A stretch of DNA of 64,000 nucleotides. It comes from Pontibacter burrus. GTDB taxonomy: Bacteria > Bacteroidota > Bacteroidia > Cytophagales > Hymenobacteraceae. Position numbers and translations under genes: made by a program. Within the stretch, counting starts at the first letter, position 1. Every line of letters starts with the position of its first letter. Under the pieces are notes generated by a model that was not told the DNA's origin, did no database searches, and saw only the letters and a program-made list of their open reading frames with translations. The stretch lies in the NCBI RefSeq assembly GCF_010686685.1, contig NZ_JAAGWD010000001.1, positions 930,001 to 994,000 on the forward strand. Reading direction: 5' to 3'. Positions 25,107 through 33,600 of this stretch are shown piece by piece.

Positions 25107-27522
25107 CGTTCAGGATCAGCACTTTTAGTTTCTGGTACATAAAAGAGATTACCAGCAACAGCACACCCAGGCAAATGAAGGCAGCAATCTTTCCTCCCTC
25201 AGAAATACCTCTGATATCGAACAGGAAGAGTTTGAGCAGCGTGAGAAAGAAAAGCGAGAGCGAAATAATCCGCAATGTTTTAAGCTTGCGCTGCATCCCG
25301 ATCATCATCAGCATAAATGAGCTGATGCCCCAAAGGATAGGGAAACCTATTTTACGGATCTGTACCACCAGAGCATGCAATTTGGTTTCAGGCTCATAAA
25401 ATTGTAGTAGAGCCAGATGTTCCAGTTCGGCACTTGCCACAAACACTGCTATAAAGCTGGCAACCCATAGAGCTACCTTGCCTACCGTAGAGCTGAAGCC
25501 AAACTTTTGTGCCACTCTGCGCAGCAGATGAGCTACTATAAGCAGTACCAGACCCAAAGGCAGGTAATGAAGCATAAAGCTGCCCAACGTTTCGCCATCG
25601 GCAGTTAAATAGGCATCTCTGGCCTGGTAGGTAGCGGGGTGCAGTAAAGTAAAATACAAAAAGATACCTGCCAGGGCCAGCACCTCTATACCATTTTGTA
25701 GTAACAGGTTTGGCTGCCGTAAACTCAGGAATAATAAAAGGATCAGATACAGGTAATTATAGAAACCAACTATAAAATAGGAGGTAGCATAACTTACTTC
25801 CAGCAGATCGAGCGTGTGGTTGAGCTCAAACAGTAGTACAAGGTATAGGGTAAGGGCAAGCGTAAAAGTGATTAACCCACGGTATACCTCAAGCGGTAAA
25901 AGCCTGATCAGGATCAGCTCCTCTTCAGGTTCGCGTTGGAGTAACCATAAGTTTGCAGCTAAAGCTATAGTTGCCACTATACCTGTTATAAATACCTTGT
26001 TTAAAACTATAGTTAACGGCTCCTGTTGCTGGTTGTAGTAAATGCTCCAGTCCAGCACGAGGCTAAAGAACATGAGTCCAAGCACCACAACAGATGCCAC
26101 CCTGATCAGCTTTATTCCTGAACGCTGCGAAAGCCACAACAGCAATACCGATTCCAGAGCCCAGAACAAAGTAATATAGTTTCCTTTTAGCTGTACAGGG
26201 GCCGTTAAGCTTACAAACGTGAGCACAAGCCCGATGAGCAGGTACACCAGGTTACGGTCCGTTTTCTGGTTCTGGTATAAAATGTATACGAAAATGAAGT
26301 TGAATACCGCGATAGCAATAGTGAATAAGCCCTGGTAATTACCGCCTGCTAAATGCTGCAGTACAAACATACCCGCTGAGTAATACAGGAACGTATTGCT
26401 GAGCAGCACCATAATTTCGGGAGCCGTAAAGTTTCTTTTCTCCCTAATATTGTAAATGATGTTCATCACAAAGAACACCAGATAAAAGATGGTGGCAAAT
26501 ACAAGTGCGCCCAGGTAAGGAGGATTGGCCGCATCCAGAACTCTTGTTGTAAGCCAGCCGCCGTAAAGGATGATCGTGAAAACGTAGGCGATGTAATTCA
26601 GCAGGTTCCACTTCTTAAAGTAAGCAAGTACCAGAATGCCGAGGTTCAGGATCAAGATAAAGGTGAATAACACGATGTAATTGCCTTCGCCGGTACTCAC
26701 CATAAAAGGGCTTGCAAAGCCACCAACCAGTGCCAGCACAGCCAGCTCAATACGGTTATAAGCTATAGATAAGAAGATGGTAAAACCTGTAATCCCCACC
26801 ATCAGCAGGAAGGTAACCGTTTGGCTAAACAAGCGGTACTCGTGAAAGGCGATGGCAATTGTGAAATATAAAACGGCCATACCACCGCCCACAAGCACAG
26901 AACTAAACGCCTGGTAAGACTGACGTAAACGGTGCGCAACCCCAAGTAATACGCCACCAGCCAGTATACCTATCGCTACGCGTCCTACTTCATTAATCCA
27001 GTCCTGGTCTATGGCATACTTTACAAAAAAGCCAATACCCAGTACCAGAATAGCTATCCCTAATTTGTTGATCAGGTTCTCGCCAATAAACTTCTCCCAA
27101 TCCAAGTTCTCCCTGAACTTATCGAAAATAGAAGGCTCGTGCTCGTACGGTTGTTCAGGTACCTCTGTATAAGCTGCTATAGTTGCTGTTACAGGCTGCT
27201 CCAGTGGCTGCGCTTGTGGAACTGGTCTTGGTAAAGGCTCCGGTCGGGGTGGTGTTGGTATTGCTATTACAGGCGGAGGTGTAGCCGCTACAGGCGGTGT
27301 TACAGGTTTTGTAACCTGCGGTTGTTCAGGAGCTGCTTTAGGTGCTGCCGGTACAGTATCCGGCGCAGGTCTTGTCGCTTGTTTTTCCAGCTGCTCCCTT
27401 AAGCGTATTATGTCTTTGTGCAGCTGAAAGAGATCCTGTTGGTTTGAATTAAGTTTGTCTGAAAGTTGCTTTCCGTACCATATAACTAAAATGGCTATTA
27501 AAAGCAGGAGGAGTAATTCCAT
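25069..27522 (-). CDS. DUF2339 large polytopic membrane protein
   Basis: This 817-aa membrane protein has one N-terminal helix, a short coiled region (about 25-50) and a Pro-rich linker (about 52-115). A very hydrophobic body follows, with roughly twenty or more membrane segments. The DUF2339 hallmark is the segment ENLINKLGIAILVLGIGFFVKYAID (about 148-172, abbreviated here by its key residues N151-K153 and the following glycines). Its stop overlaps the start of the DUF3999-like gene, so the two are translationally coupled and probably form one envelope complex. The function of the pair is not known. Confidence 0.85.
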   Translation of the reverse strand: MELLLLLLIAILVIWYGKQLSDKLNSNQQDLFQLHKDIIRLREQLEKQATRPAPDTVPAAPKAAPEQPQVTKPVTPPVAATPPPVIAIPTPPRPEPLPRPVPQAQPLEQPVTATIAAYTEVPEQPYEHEPSIFDKFRENLDWEKFIGENLINKLGIAILVLGIGFFVKYAIDQDWINEVGRVAIGILAGGVLLGVAHRLRQSYQAFSSVLVGGGMAVLYFTIAIAFHEYRLFSQTVTFLLMVGITGFTIFLSIAYNRIELAVLALVGGFASPFMVSTGEGNYIVLFTFILILNLGILVLAYFKKWNLLNYIAYVFTIILYGGWLTTRVLDAANPPYLGALVFATIFYLVFFVMNIIYNIREKRNFTAPEIMVLLSNTFLYYSAGMFVLQHLAGGNYQGLFTIAIAVFNFIFVYILYQNQKTDRNLVYLLIGLVLTFVSLTAPVQLKGNYITLFWALESVLLLWLSQRSGIKLIRVASVVVLGLMFFSLVLDWSIYYNQQQEPLTIVLNKVFITGIVATIALAANLWLLQREPEEELILIRLLPLEVYRGLITFTLALTLYLVLLFELNHTLDLLEVSYATSYFIVGFYNYLYLILLLFLSLRQPNLLLQNGIEVLALAGIFLYFTLLHPATYQARDAYLTADGETLGSFMLHYLPLGLVLLIVAHLLRRVAQKFGFSSTVGKVALWVASFIAVFVASAELEHLALLQFYEPETKLHALVVQIRKIGFPILWGISSFMLMMIGMQRKLKTLRIISLSLFFLTLLKLFLFDIRGISEGGKIAAFICLGVLLLVISFMYQKLKVLILNDDNTTPDVAESQ

Positions 27523-27592
27523 AGAGCTGGGTATATTTCAACTCTATATTATATATTTTCTTTTGAATATAAAAGAATGACAATCTGATAAC

Positions 27593-27626
27593 ACAAAAGC
27601 CCCGCCATTTCTGGTGGGGCTTTTGT
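27593..27626 (-). terminator. Terminator after superoxide dismutase gene
   Basis: ACAAAAGCCCCGCCA (27593-27607) pairs with TGGTGGGGCTTTTGT (27612-27626), with one G-T wobble and a TTTC loop. Confidence 0.8.
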
Positions 27627-27631
27627 TCAGG

Positions 27632-27670
27632 CCAAAAGTCTGATGTCTTTTGTCCGGTGTCTTACGTCTG
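27632..27670. repeat. Short interspersed repeat (GTCTTTTGTCCGGTGTC type)
   Basis: The word TTTTGTCCGGTGTCTTACGTCTG recurs inverted in the nuoF/nuoG spacer at 45714-45750, with only a few base changes (the two are described by position; core TGTCCGGTGTCTTA). A related GTCTTTTGTC/GACAAAAGAC dyad lies in the nuoE/nuoF spacer. It sits between the sod stop and its terminator. Confidence 0.55.
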
Positions 27671-27677
27671 TTAAAGA

Positions 27678-28286
27678 CTATTTTGCTGCGTTGTAACGAC
27701 GGGTTACTTCTTCCCAGTTCACTACATTCCAGAAAGCATTGATGTAATCTGGGCGACGGTTCTGGTAGTTCAGGTAGTAAGCGTGTTCCCACACGTCCAG
27801 ACCCAGGATTGGCTGACCGCCACAACCTTCAGCAAATGGCATCAGGGTGTTGTCCTGGTTAGGCGTAGAGCAGATCTCCAGTTTACCATCTTTAACACAT
27901 AGCCATGCCCAGCCAGAGCCGAAACGCGTAGCTGCAGCAGCATTAAATTTCTCTTTCATCTGGTCGAAAGAACCGAATGCTGAATTGATTGCTTCTGCCA
28001 GTTCACCTGAAGGCTGACCGCCGCCATTTGGAGAAAGGATCGTCCAGAACAGGTTGTGGTTATAGTAACCGCCACCGTTGTTGCGAACCGCTTTGTTTTC
28101 GCCATCAATGCTGGTCATGATTTCCTCGATAGTCTTACCTTCCAGGTCAGTGCCGGCAATAGCCTTATTCAGGTTATCAGTATAGGCCTGGTGGTGTTTT
28201 GTATGGTGGATTTCCATGGTGCGTGCATCAATGTGCGGCTCCAGTGCATCGTAAGCATAAGGTAATTTCGGAAGTTCGAAAGCCAT
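27678..28286 (-). CDS. sodA: Superoxide dismutase (Mn/Fe family)
   Basis: This 202-aa cytoplasmic enzyme dismutes superoxide to oxygen and hydrogen peroxide. Metal ligands are His27, His77, Asp164 and His168, in the motifs [16 protein letters not shown] and DVWEHAYY. The outer-sphere Gln lies in NQDNTLMP (Gln144), and the glycines GGG (71-73) precede the second ligand. Both favour the Mn type or a cambialistic enzyme over classical FeSOD, so the symbol is tentative. A well-formed promoter lies inside the end of tadA, and the 5' leader holds a perfect dyad (28318-28346). Confidence 0.95.
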   Translation of the reverse strand: MAFELPKLPYAYDALEPHIDARTMEIHHTKHHQAYTDNLNKAIAGTDLEGKTIEEIMTSIDGENKAVRNNGGGYYNHNLFWTILSPNGGGQPSGELAEAINSAFGSFDQMKEKFNAAAATRFGSGWAWLCVKDGKLEICSTPNQDNTLMPFAEGCGGQPILGLDVWEHAYYLNYQNRRPDYINAFWNVVNWEEVTRRYNAAK

Positions 28287-28317
28287 AGTTTTGTATATTT
28301 TTATATGTGAACAATTA

Positions 28318-28346
28318 CATACGTAGCAGTTGTATGAGTACGTATG
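28318..28346 (-). promoter_or_regulatory. Dyad in the sod leader
   Basis: CATACGTA (28318-28325) and TACGTATG (28339-28346) are perfect inverted repeats with a 13-nt spacer. They lie between the promoter (28365-28394) and the sod start codon. This could be an operator for a dimeric regulator or a leader hairpin. Confidence 0.45.
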
Positions 28347-28364
28347 CGTTTAAACTCTTAGTTT

Positions 28365-28394
28365 CAAAATTAGTTATTTTCTTCTGGCTGCAAA
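28365..28394 (-). promoter_or_regulatory. sod promoter
   Basis: On the minus strand, TTTG (28394-28391), 18 bases, then TAATTTTG (28372-28365) matches the Bacteroidota promoter TTTG-N17-23-TAnnTTTG. It overlaps the last codons of tadA, so sod has its own start signal. Confidence 0.6.
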
Positions 28395-28829
28395 GAAAGT
28401 TGCCATCAGGTCGGCACATTCGTGTGCCAAAATGCCACTAACCATCTCGGTTTTAGGATGTAGTAAATTGCCTACTCTTCTATAACCGCGTTTGGGCTCG
28501 TTTGTTCCGAACACTACGCGCTTGAGCTGTGCCCAGTAGCTGGCGCCGGCACACATTACGCAGGGTTCTACGGTTACATAAAGGGTGCAATCGTGCAGGT
28601 ATTTGTTACCCAGGCATTCGGCGGCGGCAGTAAAGGCCAGCATCTCGGCGTGGGCGGTTACGTCGTTCAATTTTTCGGTCTGGTTATAGGCTTTGGCTAT
28701 AATGCGGTTGTTGGCAACTATAACAGCACCAATCGGTACTTCGCCTTCTTCAAAAGCCTGCTGCGCCTGCCGATAAGCCTGCTGCATAAAATACTCATCA
28801 CTATAAATCGAAAGAAAATCTGTAGCCAT
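28374..28829 (-). CDS. tadA: tRNA-specific adenosine deaminase / nucleoside deaminase
   Basis: This 151-aa CDA-fold zinc enzyme has the catalytic motif THAEML (His zinc ligand plus Glu) and PCVMCAGA with both zinc Cys. TadA converts A34 to inosine in tRNA-Arg; the closely similar guanine-deaminase type cannot be wholly excluded. The open frame extends to 28913, but that extension is repeat-derived (NNYQPITNNQ from AT-rich repeats). Met at 28829 (MATDFLSIYSDEYFM) gives the usual length. Confidence 0.88.
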   Translation of the reverse strand: MATDFLSIYSDEYFMQQAYRQAQQAFEEGEVPIGAVIVANNRIIAKAYNQTEKLNDVTAHAEMLAFTAAAECLGNKYLHDCTLYVTVEPCVMCAGASYWAQLKRVVFGTNEPKRGYRRVGNLLHPKTEMVSGILAHECADLMATFFAARRK

Positions 28830-28931
28830 AGTTGTAAAGGTATAGGCTACCGGTTGGTTAAGCAAGATTTGGTTATTAGTTATTGGTTGATAGTTGTTAG
28901 AAAATGGCTGCAACTATAGCACTATAGCTAA

Positions 28932-29058
28932 ACTACAGCAATAGCCGAAAAGTCCCGCTTCGAAGGGGGTAGGGGGATGACTAACAACATAAAACTATAG
29001 CCAAAACTATAGCAGTGGCAGCAATTCCCCTCTTGGGAGGGGTAGGGGTGGGTTTATG
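28932..29058 (-). repeat. Short composite repeat, locus E (inverted)
   Basis: The 426-base spacer between tadA and the next gene carries two modules in minus orientation: F5 (28935-28980; GTCCCGCTTCGAAGGGGG) and F2 (29014-29056; CCCCTCTTGGGAGGGG). CTATAG motifs lie before, between and after them. Modules F1, F3, F4 and F6 are absent. The rest of the spacer (29060-29200) has further CTATAG words and no gene. Confidence 0.75.
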
Positions 29059-29205
29059 TCAGCAACTATAGTAGAAGCCTCTGCAATAAGCCTACAAGAT
29101 CCTTCCAGGATGATAAACAAGAGAAAGAATAGCAGCTATAGAATGATAACTCTAACTATAGCTAAAGCCCAATCCTAAAAGTCCACTTTAGCCCCGGCCC
29201 ATAAA

Positions 29206-29236
29206 AAAAGCCTTTCCAGGTGAGGGAAAGGCTTTT
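29206..29236 (-). terminator. Terminator for the exported 185-aa gene
   Basis: AAAAGCCTTTCC (29206-29217) pairs with GGAAAGGCTTTT (29225-29236). On the minus strand the stem continues into a T run. Confidence 0.85.
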
Positions 29237-29255
29237 AAACTATACTTGTGGTAAT

Positions 29256-29813
29256 TTACTTCTTAAACTTAACCGAGTTCATGATCTCACGGGCTGTTTC
29301 CTGCCACTGGTTTTTCATCAGGAACGGGATGTGCAGTGTATAGATCTGCAACTGGTTACCCGAGATGGTGTATTGAATAATGCTGTATTTCTGAACCGGG
29401 CGCAGGTTAGAAGCGCCGCGCTCATCAGCCATATGCGATACAAACTCGAAAACAATAAACTGGCGGCCGTTAATCTCAGTTACTTCCTGTATGATAAAAT
29501 CGATGTTAGTGAAAGTCTCTACCAGGTTTGCCTTATAAAACTCGCGCAGCATGCTCAGGTCGTTCTGGCGGAATGTGGTGCGTTTCTGTGTCAGGCTGAA
29601 ATCTATGTTACCGTCCGGGCTGGTGTAAGCAGCTAAGGGTCTTGTAGTTGCGGGGTAATCCCGTGCCAGATCATCATCAGTCATGGGCAGGAAATCTTTG
29701 GGCAACTGGATGGAAATTTCCTTGGTAAGGTTTACTTTTTTAAGTTTAGGTGCAGCAAATGCAGCGCCTGCGATAAGGATGATGGCTAAAAACGCTAGAT
29801 AACGCATGTTCAT
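29256..29813 (-). CDS. Exported hypothetical protein (possibly PsbP/DcrB-like fold)
   Basis: The 185-aa product has a signal peptide (MNMRYLAFLA to AFAA). The mature part has the pattern ISIQLPKDFLPMTDDD, then NGRQFIVFEFVSHMADERG and a C-terminal MNSVKFKK. Alternating beta strands and a final helix recall PsbP/DcrB-like (DUF1795) periplasmic proteins, but this is a weak resemblance. It has its own terminator. Met at the third residue (MRYLAF) is an equally possible start. Confidence 0.65.
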   Translation of the reverse strand: MNMRYLAFLAIILIAGAAFAAPKLKKVNLTKEISIQLPKDFLPMTDDDLARDYPATTRPLAAYTSPDGNIDFSLTQKRTTFRQNDLSMLREFYKANLVETFTNIDFIIQEVTEINGRQFIVFEFVSHMADERGASNLRPVQKYSIIQYTISGNQLQIYTLHIPFLMKNQWQETAREIMNSVKFKK

Positions 29814-29986
29814 AGGGATTGTGTAGGCAAAGCTAAAAATTATTGATCAAATAACAGGATGTAAGTAAAAGTGGTGCAATTTCTTTGCTAAAAGTTTGAA
29901 ATACCGATTGCCAATCACTGCTTCTGAAGTATCCTATAGTTGATGTAGCCGTTTACAAACTATAGATCAACTACTAAACTATAGCT

Positions 29987-30418
29987 ATGTTAAACGACTT
30001 AATAAACTCTGTAAAAGGCCAGCTCACAGGCGAGTTGCAAAACAAATTTCAACTTCAACCCGACACGGCTAACAAATCTGTGGACCTGGCAAAAGACCAC
30101 CTGGAAACTGGCTTGAAGAGCGAAGCAACCAGCGGCAACTTTGGCGGCATACTGGATGTGCTGAAAGGAAACAAAGGCGCTACGGAGCAGCCTGCTGTAA
30201 ACAACATGATCGGGAAGTACGTGAATGACCTGAGCTCGAAACTTGGCGTGCCTGAAAATGTAGCCAAACAGGTTGGGCCGTTTGTTATCTCTTTTGTAAT
30301 GAGCAAACTTTCGGGCAAAGTATCATCGGAAGGAGACCTGATGGGCATGCTGGGCGGTAACCTGAAAGATAAACTACCGGGCGGCCTAGGCGATAAGTTA
30401 GGCGGCATGTTTAAGTAA
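29987..30418 (+). CDS. Hypothetical Gly-rich helical protein (weakly DUF937-like)
   Basis: This 143-aa cytoplasmic protein has no signal peptide. It begins MLNDLINSVKGQL and ends in Gly/Lys/Leu repeats (GGNLKDKLPGGLGDKLGGMFK-type, about 123-143). The middle contains NNMIGKYVNDLSSKLGVPENVAKQVGPFVISFVMSKL. The pattern of short amphipathic helices recalls YidB/DUF937 proteins, but the link is uncertain. The start codon follows two CTATAG motifs closely, and AACTATAGTT follows the stop directly. Confidence 0.65.
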   Translation: MLNDLINSVKGQLTGELQNKFQLQPDTANKSVDLAKDHLETGLKSEATSGNFGGILDVLKGNKGATEQPAVNNMIGKYVNDLSSKLGVPENVAKQVGPFVISFVMSKLSGKVSSEGDLMGMLGGNLKDKLPGGLGDKLGGMFK

Positions 30419-30448
30419 CTATAGTTTATAGTTGTATGAAACCATAAA

Positions 30449-30616
30449 AGCTACTGCCTTCGCTCGGGTCCCGCGCGCGTGCGTTATTATGTGGCGTCTC
30501 GCCACGTTACTATCCGGGTTTAAAGTATAGCTGTAGCTATAAACTATAGTTCGGCGCGGCCAGAGTCCGCTGGTAGCTCACACTCGCGGGACGCGAGCGA
30601 GGGAAAAGGGGCCAAG
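30449..30616. repeat. Inverted pair of short interspersed repeats
   Basis: The region is bounded by an inverted copy (30449-30479; CTTCGCTCGGGTCCCGCG) and a direct copy (30571-30616; AGCTCACACTCGCGGGAC, GCGAGCGAGGG) of the element also seen at 5467-5514. Between them lies a hairpin, GTGGCG-TCT-CGCCAC (about 30490-30504). There is no coding potential. Confidence 0.55.
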
Positions 30617-30641
30617 TAACTATAAACCGAACTATAAAAAC

Positions 30642-30669
30642 GAAGCCATACCTGTTGGGGTATGGCTTC
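30642..30669. terminator. Bidirectional terminator between the 143-aa gene and the permease-peptidase gene
   Basis: GAAGCCATACC (30642-30652) and GGTATGGCTTC (30659-30669) form a perfect 11-bp stem, with a T run on the minus-strand side. Confidence 0.8.
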
Positions 30670-30695
30670 TGTGTTTAATCTAAACTATAAGGTTC

Positions 30696-33600
30696 TTACC
30701 CTTCGGTTACGTTCTTGGTATTATCGGTAGGGTTTCGGTCGATCAGCATATTCATTGGGTCGATGCCGGCTTTGGCTGGTTTTTCATCTACCACAAACTC
30801 AAATTTCTGCTCGCCTGCCTTTAGCTTATGTTTCTTCAGGTAAAGCGGCTTATCCTGCCACTGACCATTCACTTTGTTACGGGCAATCACACCAATATCT
30901 ATCCAGTCGTCCATTTTAGCAGCAGACTCTACGCCTAAACTATCGGCATACCATTTTTTGGCATCAACAGTAAAGGTTACCTTATACTTGCCATCAGGCA
31001 GCTTCTTGTATTTGGCATCGGTGGTCTTGTTCTCGTACAGGGTAATGTTCTCAAACATATCTGTTACCAGGTACTGCAGCGAGTCTGGGGTAGCTTCGCG
31101 GATGTAGCCCAGGAACTCAACAGAGTTGGTGTATGGAGCCCGCTGGAAGGCTACTTTTTGCACATACTTCTGCAGCGCTTTGTTCAGGTTTTCTTCGCCA
31201 ATATAATCTGCCAGTGCATACATTACCACGCTGCCTTTGCGATAGTGGATGTATCCCTGGTTCTCTACGCGGTAAAGCGGCATTTCTTTTTTGCGCTCTG
31301 TAGTGCGGCCAAGCAGATATGAGTTCAGCTCGTATTTCAGGAACTTGTTCATTTTCTCTTCGCCGTACTCGTGCTTCATTACCATCAGGGCGCTGTACTG
31401 GCTCATCGTTTCCGACATCAGCACTGAACCCTGCACATCGCCGCCGATAACCTGGTGCGCCCACCACTGGTGTGCTACCTCGTGGGCCGTTACATAGAAC
31501 GGGTAATCCACATCCTCCGGGTCGTTATCGTCCACATCTGCTATAAAACCGATGGCCTCGGAGTAAGGAATAGTATTCGGGAAGGACTGGGCGAACGTCT
31601 GATAACCCGGGAACTCCAGGATACGAACCTGCTTATGCTGGTACGGGCTGAAGTTCTCAGTAAAGTAATCCAGCGACTTCTTCACCGACTTGATCATGCG
31701 GTCCAGGTTATATTCGTGGCCTTTGTGGTAGTAGATTTCGATGGCTACATCCTGCCCGTTCTTGCCTTTCCAGTGGTCTTTCTTTACCTGGTAATCTGCA
31801 CTTAGGAAGGAATAGAAATTCAGGATCGGCGCATCCATTTTATAGTGGAAATAGCGTCGGCCGTCTTTTGTCCATTCTTTCTGCAGGTAACCCGGTGCAA
31901 TGGCAATCTGGCTCGGGATGGTGCTTACGGTAGTTTCAAAGTTAACCCAATCCGCTTCTTTACTGATGTAGGTATTCATGCGGGCTACTGAGTCGTTTAC
32001 GTCGGCCATGCGTGGTTTTGGTTCCAGTCCATGCTCTTTGCGCATATCATCCTGGCTCAGCTCCAGCCCAGACTGGTAACCTATTTTAGGCAGGTAATCG
32101 CTGTTAATAAACGTACCGTTGTAAACGATGCCTGTGTTGGACCCGCTGTTACGGAAACCTTTGGTAGCATAGTGTAGGTCCATGTTTAGGCGCATAGAGT
32201 CGCCGGGTTGCAATGGCTTATCCAGTTTGTAGATGCGGTAACCATAGTCCTCGTCATGCAGGGCTAGTTCGGCAGGCTGATCAAATTCCAGTTTGCGCAC
32301 TTCTGCTTCATCCGACAGGTTAATGTGCACCGAGTCGATTGGCTGGCTGTGTGTGTTCTTGATCCAGAAGTAGCCTTTAAAGTCGAAAATGCGCTCTTCC
32401 GGGTAAATGTCCACGTTCAGGTTCACATCTGTAATGCGTGGCTGCGGAATGCCATCGTACTTTTTATAGGTCTTTTCATAATAAGCCTGACGTTCTTCCT
32501 GGTCATCCGAGGTGCGGTACTTGTTCAGGATATTGGTGTTGTAGAAAATAAAGCTACCTGTGATCAGGAAAACGATAAGTCCGGCTGCGGTAACGAATAG
32601 TGTGGATCTGGTAAGCTGCATGCTGGCTAGCTTCAGGCGCCATTTCAGCATGTTTTCCGAACCACGCGACCAAAGCATGTTGGCAACTATAGCTAATAGT
32701 AGCGCAAAGGCTCCCCAGTAAATTTTATAGATGGTGAAAGGCCACACAAAGTGCCCGTAGCCGTTCATAGCCGAGTACGTAATGCCCGGATCGGAACTAT
32801 AGGAGTAAAGTGTGTGCTCAAAGCCAAGCTGGCCTTTAAAGATGTTGAGCAGGTAATACACCACCATCACAAAATGGCCGATAAACTTGTTGTTCACGAT
32901 CACTTGCACCAGCATCGCCAGCACGCAAAGCAGCAGGTAATCTACCAGGTTAATGCCGAACAGGCCCTGCAGGTACACATTAAGCTCATACTTATAGTAG
33001 CCTTTAAACGTCTGGATGATGATACCGCAGATCATGATCACGAAAAGCAGCACTACCTGTACCAGCATCAGGGCAGTCATTTTAGAGGCAAAGGGCACCC
33101 AGTTCGGAATAGGCAGAGCATCGTAGATCTGGTTAATGCGGTTATCGCGCTCGCGCCACACCAGTTCTCCAGAGTAGAAGGTAATGATGATCAAGAAAAA
33201 CAGCGCAAAGGTGCCATTTAGGACTGTTACCACCTGCGAGGTAACCGGGAAGGTATTGGTATCATACATTTTACCTACCTGCGCCCCTGAAACGAACAGG
33301 AAAATGATGCCGGCTGTAACTATAGCTATAAAGTAAACACTTTTGATGATGCCGTTGAACTCCAGTTTGCTCAGCTTAAAATACTGCTTCAGGCTCAGGT
33401 TAAACGAAAAACTCTGCGATACTTTCGGCAGGTTGAGACGCTCAGACGGAATAATGGCACCAACAGCCTCGGCACTGCTACGACGACGGAACAGCTTAAT
33501 GCCTGTATTGGCAAACGAGAAACTGAATCTATAGTAGCAAAATGCCAGCAAGCCCAGGCCAATGCTTAACCAAAGCGCCCGGTTCATGATCAGGTAATCG

